Positions 17,593-26,434 of a stretch of DNA of 64,000 nt are shown here, one piece after another. The translations under genes were made by a program, and so were the position numbers. Position 1 is the first letter of the stretch, and each line of letters opens with the position of its first letter. Under the pieces are notes generated by a model. It was not told the origin of the DNA. It saw only the letters and a program-made list of their open reading frames with translations, and searched no databases. This DNA is from Campylobacter gracilis (GTDB lineage Bacteria > Campylobacterota > Campylobacteria > Campylobacterales > Campylobacteraceae), in NCBI RefSeq assembly GCF_018374135.1, contig NZ_JAHAFS010000001.1, forward strand, positions 1 through 64,000. The letters run 5' to 3'.

Positions 17593-18279
17593 ATGCCCGT
17601 TTTAAAGGCATTACTGACCGGGCAACCGCGCGCTTACGGCGACGAGCGCGCTACGCAGCCTCTAAAAAAGCGCTGGGAGACGGCGATATTCAAGCAAGCC
17701 AGAGCGGGTGAAGTGCGCGCGAATGAGCTTGGATTCGAGGGCGACGCGGTAGCCGACACGCTGCATCACGGCGGAGAGGAAAAGGCGATTTTTGCCAACT
17801 CGCTGCAAAATTACGCCGCGTGGGAGAGGTTTTTGGGGCTTAAAAATCTAGCTTACGGCGCAATGGGCGAAAACCTCACGATCAGCGGACTACACGAGCA
17901 AAACGTATGCATCGGCGATGTGCACCGCATAGGCTCGCTGATGCTGCAAGTAAGTCAGCCGCGCAAGCCCTGCTACAAGCTCTCGATGCGCTGGGGCAAC
18001 GCGGAGATGACGGCGGAGATCGCGCGTAGCGGACTTACCGGCTGGTACTACCGCGTGCTGGAGGCGGGCTCGTGCCGCGCGGGCGACGAGATTTACGTCG
18101 TAGAGCGCGACCCCGCTATGATGAGCGTGATGGAGCTCAACCGTCTATTTTACGGCGAGCGTATCGATGAAGGGCTGTTAGCAAAATTTAACCTACTTAC
18201 GACGCTTACTCCAAAATGGCGCGAGGATATGCGCCGCAAGCTAGAAGGCGGCTACGACGACAGCTTTATGCGGCTATGA
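17593..18279 (+). CDS. MOSC-domain protein, YiiM-like
   Basis: 228-residue protein of the MOSC superfamily. LGFEGDAVADTLHHGGEEKAI (about 43-63) has the conserved GD and HHGG motifs, and QPRKPCYKL holds the conserved cysteine expected to handle sulfur or the molybdenum cofactor. A C-terminal segment resembles the YiiM 3-alpha domain. The start is ATG at 17593 behind AAGGAGCG; the longer frame from 17539 lacks a ribosome site. YiiM-type enzymes reduce N-hydroxylated bases using Moco; that is family knowledge. Confidence 0.85.
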   Translation: MPVLKALLTGQPRAYGDERATQPLKKRWETAIFKQARAGEVRANELGFEGDAVADTLHHGGEEKAIFANSLQNYAAWERFLGLKNLAYGAMGENLTISGLHEQNVCIGDVHRIGSLMLQVSQPRKPCYKLSMRWGNAEMTAEIARSGLTGWYYRVLEAGSCRAGDEIYVVERDPAMMSVMELNRLFYGERIDEGLLAKFNLLTTLTPKWREDMRRKLEGGYDDSFMRL

Positions 18280-19073
18280 AATTTAGCCTCGAAGCGGCGT
18301 TATAAGACCAGCAAAGCAGCGCCGCGTCTCGTTAGCTTTAATACGCCCTCCGGTACGAGTTCTCAAAAATTTTATAAACCCGCTAACGCTAGCTTTCAAG
18401 GCACTTTCTAGCCCATCAATCAGCTTATAAAAAACGCTTTCTTGCGAGCCAGCCTGCAAAATACTTTCTCGACTTGAGCATTTAAAACATCTTCTAGGCT
18501 TTCGGTATCAGCGCGCAAAACCACTTCTTAAGTGCGAGCCGTAAAATTTCAAAGCTGGAATTTTAATTTAATCCGCGCCGCACGCACGCAAATGCGATCT
18601 GTTCTCTGCCCTATTTTATGACATGATACAATTACAAACGGAATTAAAAACGCAAATTTAACTACGCTTAGAATTTAAACCGCTATGAAGTCTAAATTTA
18701 ACCGCACATTCAAAGCCGCACGCGCCGCTCTTTGTAAATTTTAAAATTTAAAAGCGGTAAATTTAACCCTCTTGCTACGCAGCGAATTTTCCATAAAAGC
18801 CGAAAAGCAAATTATTTACTCGCGCGACGCAGCTCTTATGCTGTAAATGAGCTTCCTCTAAACTTTTAACGCGCGCCAAATTAGACGTGTCAGATGCTTT
18901 ACCAAGCGCCTTTCAAAGCTCATTCATAGCGCTCGATATAAGTAGAATTTTACGCGGATTTTGCGCGGCACGGCAACAATTACAACCTTTTAAGAGCGCG
19001 ACCGCAACTCAAAAGCCTATTTCAGATTTTTAAAAACCGCACGCCGTATAGCTCAAAGTCCATTTTCACGCGC
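18280..19073. other. 794-bp non-coding stretch
   Basis: No open frame of credible length on either strand, no tRNA-like fold noticed, and no recognised gene remnant. It contains scattered RAATTY motifs, for example near 18548, 18656 and 18690. Function unknown. Confidence 0.5.
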
Positions 19074-20090
19074 TTAATCGACTACCGTGATCCCCGCATC
19101 CGCGCAGGCTTTTCGCGCCTTTTTAGATATGCCGATACCGGTCGTTTCGATTCTCTTAAGATTAACGAAGGGCGCAAGCTCGGCGGCGTCTAGATTTTTG
19201 ATGTCAAAAAGCTCATCCTCGCCGTCCCAATCAGGCGCGATTTGCAGATAAATTTCGTTTCCGCCGTCAAGATAGAGCTCGCTCACCTGCTCCGCCAGAT
19301 TTGCGGGGACCGGATAGTCCTTAAACCACTTTTTGGCTTGCGGCAGGGCGCCAAAGTCCGCATACGGATCGATGCCGCGCTCCTCGCAGTACTCAAACAC
19401 GTCAAATTTAGGCTGTAGCAGGGCTTTTTCATACATCAGCTCGTTCATCACGGCGATTTTGAAATTGAAATTTTTAAACGCTAGCGTCTCGCCGGTCGCG
19501 CGCGGAAGCTTAAATTTATCGCTCGGCTTGCGCTTTATCTTTTTCGCCTTTTGATTGATGCAGACGCGCCCTATCGGCATTTTTGCAGCTCGCACGATGT
19601 CTGCGATCTCGTCGGTGTCGCGCTTAGCGAAGCGCTCGGCGAAGTCCATCGCGCCTATGCGCTCCTGCACGGCCTCGGCGAGAGCTAGCGAGACTTCAAA
19701 TTTGCCCAGGTTAAGCTCCAAAAATATATATGCGCCGCGCAGCTCGTGCTCAGGCACGACCTCAAGCGGCGGCTTGCCATCTATCGTGAACGTGCCGCCG
19801 TAGAGCTTGCGCGGAACCTCGTGCTGCACGCCCTTTGCGACCTCAAGCATCAAAACCATCTCGGTAAGCTTCGGCTCTGTGAGCTCGCCTGCGCGCACGA
19901 AGGCGAAAATCCCCGCCTCATCCCAAAAATAGCGGCTTTTGCCCTCTCCGTCATCGATCACGCGCGGCTGCCCCAAGGCTTCGTTAAGCTTAGCTAGATC
20001 AAACTCGCAGTTTACGCCGCCTATGAAAATGCCGTCCGAACGCACGTCGACGTCAAATTCATCCTTTTTAAAAATGTCAAACAGTCCCAT
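19074..20090 (-). CDS. DUF6892/DUF7738-like hypothetical protein
   Basis: 338-residue soluble protein without signal peptide. The first half (GLFDIFKKDEF, then a DGIFIGGVNCEFDLAKL segment) looks like the small N-terminal domain of DUF6892-type proteins. The second half (NFKIAVMNELMYEKALLQPKF, then YLDGGNEIYLQIAPDWDGED) fits the DUF6892 core. Function is unknown. Such proteins often sit beside SUKH immunity proteins, as here (32 bp from the next gene). The start ATG follows GGAGCG. The family name is from memory and should be treated as tentative. Confidence 0.6.
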   Translation of the reverse strand: MGLFDIFKKDEFDVDVRSDGIFIGGVNCEFDLAKLNEALGQPRVIDDGEGKSRYFWDEAGIFAFVRAGELTEPKLTEMVLMLEVAKGVQHEVPRKLYGGTFTIDGKPPLEVVPEHELRGAYIFLELNLGKFEVSLALAEAVQERIGAMDFAERFAKRDTDEIADIVRAAKMPIGRVCINQKAKKIKRKPSDKFKLPRATGETLAFKNFNFKIAVMNELMYEKALLQPKFDVFEYCEERGIDPYADFGALPQAKKWFKDYPVPANLAEQVSELYLDGGNEIYLQIAPDWDGEDELFDIKNLDAAELAPFVNLKRIETTGIGISKKARKACADAGITVVD

Positions 20091-20121
20091 TTATCGCTCC
20101 TAATTTTGTGTTAATTTCGTC

Positions 20122-20829
20122 TTAAAATTTTTCCAAAAACCCGTAAAAATCGTCTGCGAAAAGCCTATCCTCGCCTTCCGCATAGTCGCGCACATAGACC
20201 TTGTATTCGCACGGCGCGTCGCCTGCCGCTTCGCTCGCTATCTCTTTTGTCGCTCCACTTGCGGCCTCGTCTGTTGCGTCGCTTATTGTCGCGCCCGCCG
20301 TTTTACACGTCGTTTCGGCATTCATATCGTGCGCCGCATCCAGCGATCCCTCCACGCGCGCTTCGTCGCCAGGTGCCCTATTTTTCGCACCGTCGGATAC
20401 CGTCGCGACGACCGTATCGCGCACCGTCTCGCCCATGGCTTCGCCGCTCGTGCTCTCCGCCGTCTTACCGCGCGCCGTATTCGGCGAGCCGTCCGCTATG
20501 TCGCCTGCGGGCAAAATTTTAAAATAATACTCCTCGTCCTCTAGCTGCAAGAATACGAGCTCGTCCACGGCGAATAGCCCGTTTTTGAGATTTACCTCAT
20601 ACGTATAGCAGATGTCGGCGTCGGCACTGTCCGTAAACTCGAGCGGCGCGATCATTTTTAGCTCCGTCCCCGCCGCGCTCACGCTGGCGTATCTTAGCAG
20701 CATCTGCTTGTAGCTCGCAGGCAGCGCAAAACCGAGCCGCCGCTGCGCCTGCGCGATCCATGCGGGCTCTATGTCGCTGCGCCCCGAGGCCGTGATATTT
20801 TTAGATTTTTGAATAAGTTCTTCTATCAT
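20122..20829 (-). CDS. SMI1/KNR4 (SUKH) family protein with internal insert
   Basis: 235-residue SUKH-superfamily protein. The N-terminal part (residues 1-109; ALPASYKQMLLRY is the typical helix) and C-terminal part (YKVYVRDY ... FADDFYGFLEKF) together form one SUKH fold. They are separated by about 95 residues (110-206) rich in Ala, Thr, Asp, Glu and Gly with repeated ATSD/GET-like words. SUKH proteins are commonly immunity proteins against secreted toxins. No toxin gene is adjacent. The start ATG at 20829 has only weak upstream purines. The insert looks like local repeat expansion; unlike other inserts in the window it is not AATT-rich. Confidence 0.75.
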   Translation of the reverse strand: MIEELIQKSKNITASGRSDIEPAWIAQAQRRLGFALPASYKQMLLRYASVSAAGTELKMIAPLEFTDSADADICYTYEVNLKNGLFAVDELVFLQLEDEEYYFKILPAGDIADGSPNTARGKTAESTSGEAMGETVRDTVVATVSDGAKNRAPGDEARVEGSLDAAHDMNAETTCKTAGATISDATDEAASGATKEIASEAAGDAPCEYKVYVRDYAEGEDRLFADDFYGFLEKF

Positions 20830-21043
20830 GTTGATCCCGTTTCGAGCGAGAAATTTTAACGCCTTAGCGCACCAGACGCACTGTTTGCATAAACCCGCGG
20901 GCGTTTGGCGCGGCTTTGAAAATCTAAATTTAAAAGCGCTTGACTTCAGGACCAAAGCGAGCCGTTTAAAATTTCGAGCAGCCCGCGTCTAAATTTTAAC
21001 CGAGAATGCGAACCCCCAGTGTTCTAGCGATCTAAATTTAGCG

Positions 21044-21421
21044 CTAAGCCCTAGCCAGCGCTATTACTTCGATCTCCACAAGCGCGCCTTTGGGGAGTTT
21101 GGCGACCTGCACCGTGCTGCGAGCCGGCTTGTGCTCGCCGAACGCCGCTGCGTATATCTCGTTCACCGCGGCAAAATCGCCCATATCAGCCAGAAAAATC
21201 GTCGTTTTGACGGCATCCTGCAGCGTCGCACCCGCCTCTTTCAGGATCGCGGCGAGGTTTTGCAAAACCTGCCTGCTCTGCGCCTCCACGCCGCCCGCGA
21301 CGAACTCGCCGTCAGGCTTAAGCGCGATCTGCCCCGAGGTAAAGATGAGCCCGCCCGCCTTGATCGCCTGGGAGTACGGTCCGATGGCCTGCGCCGCATC
21401 GGAAGTCGAGATGATCTGCAT
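21044..21421 (-). CDS. RidA family reactive enamine/imine deaminase
   Basis: 125-residue protein of the RidA/YjgF/UK114 family. AIGPYSQAIKAGGLIFTSGQI, KTTIFLADMGDFAAVNEIY and PARSTVQVAKLPKGALVEIE contain the family's hallmark residues, including the arginine that binds the substrate carboxylate. It hydrolyses 2-aminoacrylate-type intermediates from PLP enzymes. ATG at 21421 follows AAAGGA; ten upstream codons in frame are unlikely to be translated. Confidence 0.93.
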   Translation of the reverse strand: MQIISTSDAAQAIGPYSQAIKAGGLIFTSGQIALKPDGEFVAGGVEAQSRQVLQNLAAILKEAGATLQDAVKTTIFLADMGDFAAVNEIYAAAFGEHKPARSTVQVAKLPKGALVEIEVIALARA

Positions 21422-22612
21422 ACTAAATCCTTTGTGAAAAATTTCGCCCATTTTATCGCAAAATATTTTAGCATTGCTTTAGGCGGCGAAATTTTGCGGG
21501 CGGGCGGCTAAGATTGCGGATGCGGCTGGTACGATGAAATTTAATGGGCGGCGAGGGTAACTAAATTTTGTTAGTATAAGCACAGCGGTGCAGTTATTAT
21601 CGTACAAATATAGAGAGAGCAATATGGTGAGAGGTAGTTAGCGCGGAATAGCGAGCCGTGGCGGCGAAACGGCAAAATTTAAATATCCGATGGGCGTAAC
21701 AAAACAGAGCGTGAAAGTGCGGCTAAATTTAATCGCTGCGAGTGGATTTGGTAGTACGTACGGGCGGCACGGCGAAATGATCTATGGAGCGGTATTTTAA
21801 AATTTTGTGGGCATAAACATATAAAATTTCATAGCACGGGCACGATAGCATTGTGCGCTCGGCAATACAACGACTCTATCAGCGGTACCAAATGAATGCA
21901 TGGCGATACGACGAAATAGATACAGACAATGTGGCTAAATTTAACCGATGCGAATGGATGAAACTTCATCGGCATCGTTGTACAGCAAATCAAATCCTTG
22001 CACCATCAAGACCATCAATGTCGCGACAGCACAACCAAGCCGCCCACGATAGTGATACGGGCGACGGGGCGGTAAAAGCAGAGCCAAAATCGCTACCATC
22101 GCAGCAGAAATAACAGCGCCGTCATAAAAAATCAGTGCGACACCGCGCAACGCAATTAAAATCCTCGCAGTAGCAAGTGCGGTAACGAATTTGTCGATAT
22201 AGCGGAGCAAAATTAACGCTACCAAAATAATAAAATCAAAAACCTCGCGACAAGCGAAGCCTTCGACACAACGGCAACAGAACCAACATTGCAACAGCGA
22301 TGAATTTAGCGTAGTCGCGACAAGATCAACACAACGCTACGATAAAATCGACGCTGCAGTAGTAAATTGGCAGTGTCTCAGTAAGTTCGGCGCAACGCTG
22401 CGGCAATATGGCGCCGCAGCAGTAAACTAAGCACCATCGAGGCGGCAAGATCGACGCTATCGTAGAATATCGGCGAAAGCTCATAAAATTTTACGTGAAA
22501 TATTATACGAAATCCTGTATAAAATTCTATGATTTTGGCTTGAGATTAGCCCGCGATCGGTCCTCAACCAGTCTGTAATCAATTTGCGATCAGCCTTCAA
22601 TCAGTCCTGTAA
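21422..22612. other. 1.2-kb non-coding stretch
   Basis: Two overlapping open frames near 21850-22300 have no family resemblance, unusual composition and no ribosome site; I take them as chance. The middle part is rich in short GC-containing words such as GCAACG/CGACAA and the AATT motif is sparser than in other spacers. No RNA gene recognised. Confidence 0.5.
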
Positions 22613-23374
22613 TCAACTTGCAATCAGTCCGTAAAGTAGCTTTAAAATCGTGGCGGCAACGACGAACAAAAGCATCTTGCGCACGAATTTTACGTCGCAT
22701 CGCATCACCAAGCTTGAGCCTGCGAAGCTGCCCGCGATCTGTCCGACCGCCATCACCGCTCCGACGAGCCATAAAATTTGCCCACCGATGATAAAAACGC
22801 TCAAAGAGACGATGTTTGAGGTGAAATTTAAAACCTTCGTGTGCGCGACCGCCTTTTTCATATAAAGCCCTAAAATTCCCACGAGAGCAAACGTCCAAAA
22901 TGAGCCTGTGCCTGGGCCGAAAAATCCGTCGTAAAAGCCCAAAACAAGCCCGAAAATCGCGTAAAAGCTATTTTTTGACATCTTAGGTCTTGCGGGCGCT
23001 TCGCCAAGGTTTGGCGAAAAAATCATATAAAAGAAAAGCGCTAGCAGCAGGATCGGAATGAGGTAGTTTAGGAATTTCGCATCTATTAGAAGCAGGACGT
23101 AAGCACCGACGAGTCCGCCTATGAACGTAAAAATCACGCCACGCAAGATCTCCGCCGCATCGACGTAACCCTTGCGGATGAAATTTAAAGCGGCGGTAAA
23201 GCTTCCGAAACTGCCTTGAAATCTATTTGTGGCGATCGCTACATGCGGCGGAATGCCCACGGCAAGCAGCGCAGGCAGCGAAATCAACCCGCCGCCGCCC
23301 GCGATCGAGTCGATAAATCCGCCGAAAAACGCCGCCGCAAAAAGCACCGCAAACTGCCAAAGCTCAAGCTCCAT
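22613..23374 (-). CDS. TauE/SafE (TSUP) family permease
   Basis: 253-residue membrane protein with about eight helices. GGFIDSIAGGGGLISLPALL near the N-terminus and GFYDGFFGPGTGSFW in the second half are the paired repeats of the TSUP family. Members export or import sulfite, sulfonates or other organic anions; the substrate is not predictable here. The start ATG follows AAAAGGAC. No neighbours in the same transcription unit within 500 bp. Confidence 0.88.
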   Translation of the reverse strand: MELELWQFAVLFAAAFFGGFIDSIAGGGGLISLPALLAVGIPPHVAIATNRFQGSFGSFTAALNFIRKGYVDAAEILRGVIFTFIGGLVGAYVLLLIDAKFLNYLIPILLLALFFYMIFSPNLGEAPARPKMSKNSFYAIFGLVLGFYDGFFGPGTGSFWTFALVGILGLYMKKAVAHTKVLNFTSNIVSLSVFIIGGQILWLVGAVMAVGQIAGSFAGSSLVMRCDVKFVRKMLLFVVAATILKLLYGLIAS

Positions 23375-23911
23375 TTTTGTCCTTTTCTCAAATCACACAG
23401 GCACGCGCTATGAACGCCTGCCAGAATTCCTCGCAATTACGATCGCAAACCGCCCATGCGCCGCAAAGTGCATACGAATGCCTACTATAATTTCGTGAAA
23501 TCCTATAAAATTTCGCGGAATTATATCGGATTTTGCCGCGCCTCTCTGCTTAAATTTTATGAAATTTACCGCGCGATTGCCGTTTTAGCTCCATGCATTT
23601 TATCGCGTCGCGCACAAGCTGCAAAATTTCATAAAATTTAAGTAGCGCAAAGCGGCGAAATTTTATCCAAATTCTGCAAGACAGCAGCCCTATAAATTTT
23701 ACGCAGCTATCCGTGAAATTTGTAGAATTTTATGAAGCGATCTATTGCTAAAATTTTATGAAATTTCGGCGCGCTGTACTCAAACGTACGGCAAATTCAT
23801 AAAGCTAGCCCCCACTTACGCGGCAGCACAGCGCAAAATTCCGCCGCACACCCGCACCAAAGCTCCATAAAACTTCATCGCCCCGCTCGTATCAGATAAA
23901 ATTCCGCCGAC
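23375..23911. repeat. RAATTY-rich non-coding spacer
   Basis: No gene. By eye about 13 RAATTY hexamers lie between about 23500 and 23800, often as AAATTTTATGAAATTT-type pairs. Confidence 0.65.
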
Positions 23912-24700
23912 TTACTTCGCAGTTTTATCTAAACTCGCGCTTAGTACAGGTAAAATTTTATCTATCTCGCCGCTCTGTCCAAGGCGATACAGCGCGAAGT
24001 CGTATTTGATGGGATCGCTCGGATCGAAGCGCCTTAAGCTTTGCGTAAGCTGCAAAACCGCCTCAAAATCGTAACTCTTGCGATCGATCAGCCCAAGCTT
24101 AAGTGAAACTTTATGCGTGTGGGTATCGAGCGGGATGAGGAGACGCGATTTTTCGATCTTTTTATACAGCCCCAGATCGATGTCGCTGTCGCGCACCGCC
24201 CAGCGCAGGAAGAGATTGTAGCGCTTGTACGGCGACGTGGGCTTTTTCGCGAAGCCGCGCCCGAAAAAAAACTCATATCCCTGGCTGCGATAAGGATTTA
24301 ATCTGTAAATTTCGCCGATTAAAAAATTTATCCCATCCTCGATCCGTCCGCTTTTTTGCATGCCGCAAAGCACGCTATCTTCGATACTAAGGCTATTTTT
24401 AAGCCGCTTTAAAGTTATAAAAATTTCAGCGACGTCGCGCGGGCTTTGAAATCTATATTTTTTGCCCGCAAGCTCCGCGCCAATGCGCTCATCGCTCCCG
24501 TCTAAAAGCGAAAAATCAAGCGAGCGGAGGAATTTTAAAATTTGAGCCGCGTTACCGTAAGCAAACAGCGCACAGATGAGCGCTACGACGTCGTTTCGAT
24601 GTCCCTTTGCGACCTGCAGCGGATCGGGCGCGCCGAAAAGATCCGCGTCGCAATTTTTCAAATCGGCGTAATAATCTAAAATTTGCTTTAAGCTTTTCAT
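23912..24700 (-). CDS. DUF2400 / TIGR02757 family protein
   Basis: 262-residue conserved protein of unknown biochemical function. The diagnostic segments KRYNLFLRWAVRDSDIDLGL, SRLLIPLDTHTHKVSLKLGL and RRFDPSDPIKYDFALYRLG match the TIGR02757 profile. It begins at ATG 24700, overlapping the rsmD TGA by ATGA, and is last in a six-gene operon. The resemblance of its PLDTH region to helix-hairpin DNA glycosylases is weak and not used here. Confidence 0.85.
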   Translation of the reverse strand: MKSLKQILDYYADLKNCDADLFGAPDPLQVAKGHRNDVVALICALFAYGNAAQILKFLRSLDFSLLDGSDERIGAELAGKKYRFQSPRDVAEIFITLKRLKNSLSIEDSVLCGMQKSGRIEDGINFLIGEIYRLNPYRSQGYEFFFGRGFAKKPTSPYKRYNLFLRWAVRDSDIDLGLYKKIEKSRLLIPLDTHTHKVSLKLGLIDRKSYDFEAVLQLTQSLRRFDPSDPIKYDFALYRLGQSGEIDKILPVLSASLDKTAK

Positions 24701-26115
24701 TTTGCGTAGTAGCTCATCGTCGTAGCGCCGAATTTACGCGATTTAAGCAGCGCGAAATCGCCGGTTTTAGGCGGCAGCTCAAGCTCGCTCATATGCTCGA
24801 TCACGATTAGCAGCTCGCACTGCACGGAGCCCAGGCGCGCTATCAGCGCCAGCACTCGCTCGTAAATCTCCCCAAAGCCCTGCCTAATCGCAAACGGCGG
24901 GTCCAGATATACAAACACTCTGCGCGCGGGATCGGAGACGGAATTTTCTTTGGAATTTGCAGTATGGCTTTCGTTAGAATTTGCAACAGAACATTTGCCT
25001 AAATCGTTTGCGGCAGAGCTTTCTCCTAAACCGCGGGTTAAATTTACGTTTGGGCGCGAATTTTCTCCGTAGCTAGCGGCAAAATTGCCGTCAGAATTCT
25101 CAGTAGAATTTTTTCTTGAATCATAGACGAAATTTGCGTTTGAATGTAAATTTTCTCTGTAGCTAGTGGCAAAATTCTCGCCTAAATTTAAGATTTCTTT
25201 TTCTTCACAACTCACGCTTAGGCTTGCACCGCGATTTGCGTCAAAATTAGAACTTTCGCCGCATTTTGAACTTAAATTTACGTTGCGATTAGCGGTCTCA
25301 GTGCCGCTCGCGTCGTATTGAGAAGCGCAGTTATCGTCAAACTTTTCGCTAAAGTTCGCGACGTCCGCAGCTAGCGAATTCACGCAGTATTTTATACTAG
25401 AAGCGCCCGCATAATCGCCAATCTGGGCACAATCGCCAAAGCTCTCCATGCCTGCGTAATCATCATTTGCGCCGATCTGCGCGCTATTTTGAGCACTGTC
25501 AGGCACACTGCTTCGCATGCCGCATTTTGCTAAATTTTTTACGCCGCTTTGCGTGCCGCCTTCCATTCCAACGTTTTGCGCGGCGCGGTATCCGTCCTCG
25601 CCCTGCTCTACGCTACTAAAGCTTTTGCGACAGCCCTCTTTTTCGCTACTTAAATTCTCACAGCAGGCGGCATCGGAAGCGCGGTTTTTGTCTAAATTTT
25701 TGCCGCTCAAATTTAACGAATTCGCGCCCGAGCATCCGTTTATATTCGCTTGCAGCTCGCGCAAAATTTCGGGTAGTCGCTCGAAGCAATCGCCCAAAAT
25801 CGCATTTGCGCCGAGCCCGAAAAGCTCAAAATTTTTCCGCATTATCTTATGCGCGGCGACATCCTTTTCGATCGCATAAACGTTTTTTGCGCCGTTGCTT
25901 AGCGCTTCAAGCGCCATCGCGCCGCTGCCGCCGAAGCACTCGATAAACGCCGCGCCGCGCAACTGCACTCGCCACGTATCGAAAAACGAGCCTTTTACGA
26001 TGCTTTTCGTGCTACGCGTGCTCGAAAGCGCGGGCAGAGCGAGCTTTTTGCCTTTGTAAATGCCGCTTGAAATTTGCGTAAAGAGCGCGCCGTCAGGTTT
26101 GGAAAATTTAGCCAT
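24697..26115 (-). CDS. rsmD: 16S rRNA m2G966 methyltransferase RsmD with a giant insert
   Basis: 472 residues, against about 190 for usual RsmD. Residues 1-123 and 398-472 make up a complete RsmD: IYKGKKL and FFDTW near the N-terminus, the SAM site FIECFGGSGAMALEALSNGA (58-77), catalytic DPPF (405-408), and a C-terminal motif. About 274 residues (124-397) rich in Asn, Ser, Ala and Glu intervene just before the catalytic motif. The insert keeps the frame open through more than 800 bp, and includes a 30-residue tandem repeat. It overlaps the downstream DUF2400 gene and the upstream small gene. Activity with such an insert is unproven, but intact motifs on both sides argue against a pseudogene. 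Confidence 0.88.
   Translation of the reverse strand: MAKFSKPDGALFTQISSGIYKGKKLALPALSSTRSTKSIVKGSFFDTWRVQLRGAAFIECFGGSGAMALEALSNGAKNVYAIEKDVAAHKIMRKNFELFGLGANAILGDCFERLPEILRELQANINGCSGANSLNLSGKNLDKNRASDAACCENLSSEKEGCRKSFSSVEQGEDGYRAAQNVGMEGGTQSGVKNLAKCGMRSSVPDSAQNSAQIGANDDYAGMESFGDCAQIGDYAGASSIKYCVNSLAADVANFSEKFDDNCASQYDASGTETANRNVNLSSKCGESSNFDANRGASLSVSCEEKEILNLGENFATSYRENLHSNANFVYDSRKNSTENSDGNFAASYGENSRPNVNLTRGLGESSAANDLGKCSVANSNESHTANSKENSVSDPARRVFVYLDPPFAIRQGFGEIYERVLALIARLGSVQCELLIVIEHMSELELPPKTGDFALLKSRKFGATTMSYYAK
25059..25176 (-). repeat. 90-bp-period tandem repeat inside rsmD
   Basis: A 28-bp segment at 25059-25086 recurs at 25149-25176 with 26 of 28 bases the same, offset exactly 90 bp (30 codons). 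At protein level NFATSYREN is followed 30 residues later by NFAASYGEN. This suggests the insert grew partly by tandem duplication. Confidence 0.8.
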
Positions 26116-26434
26116 TTTGCCTTCTTAAAATTTCGATGATTTTTGCCTTGAACTCATCAAATAGCGCGCAAATTTCCTCTTCCGCCGCGTCGTATTCGCC
26201 AAAATCCCGCTTTAGCGAGCCTTGGAAATCTTCTAACTTCGATAGCAGAGTATTTTTTGAAAACGGTAGCGTCAAATCTCCGTCCTCGCCGATTAAAAAT
26301 AGCGGTTTTGCCGAGCTTTGCGGCTCATCGCTTATCACAAAGTCGCAATCCTGCGCACTTGCGGCATGGTCTTTCAAAAACAGCTCCAGCGTCTTTTGTA
26401 AAATTTCGCAGTCGCAATCGATAAAAGCTTTCAT
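26108..26434 (-). CDS. small conserved hypothetical protein
   Basis: 108-residue acidic protein with no signal peptide or membrane segment. N-terminal MKAFIDCDCEILQKTLELFL is followed by a middle beta-rich part and a C-terminal helix (AAEEEICALFDEFKAKIIEI). Not recognised as a known domain. It starts at ATG 26434, overlapping the MidA-like gene's TGA, and its end overlaps rsmD by 8 bp. The strict coupling shows it is a real gene with a function probably tied to the operon. Confidence 0.75.
   Translation of the reverse strand: MKAFIDCDCEILQKTLELFLKDHAASAQDCDFVISDEPQSSAKPLFLIGEDGDLTLPFSKNTLLSKLEDFQGSLKRDFGEYDAAEEEICALFDEFKAKIIEILRRQNG

Noticed and set aside
20201..20544. three plus-strand frames opposite the SUKH insert
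   Set aside because: They reflect stop-poor, low-complexity composition of the minus-strand gene rather than genes.
21853..22294. overlapping plus and minus open frames
   Set aside because: No recognisable domain, no start signals, unusual residue composition.
24922..25746. intein or group II intron in rsmD
   Set aside because: No splicing motifs, no endonuclease or HINT-type residues; the run is low-complexity text.
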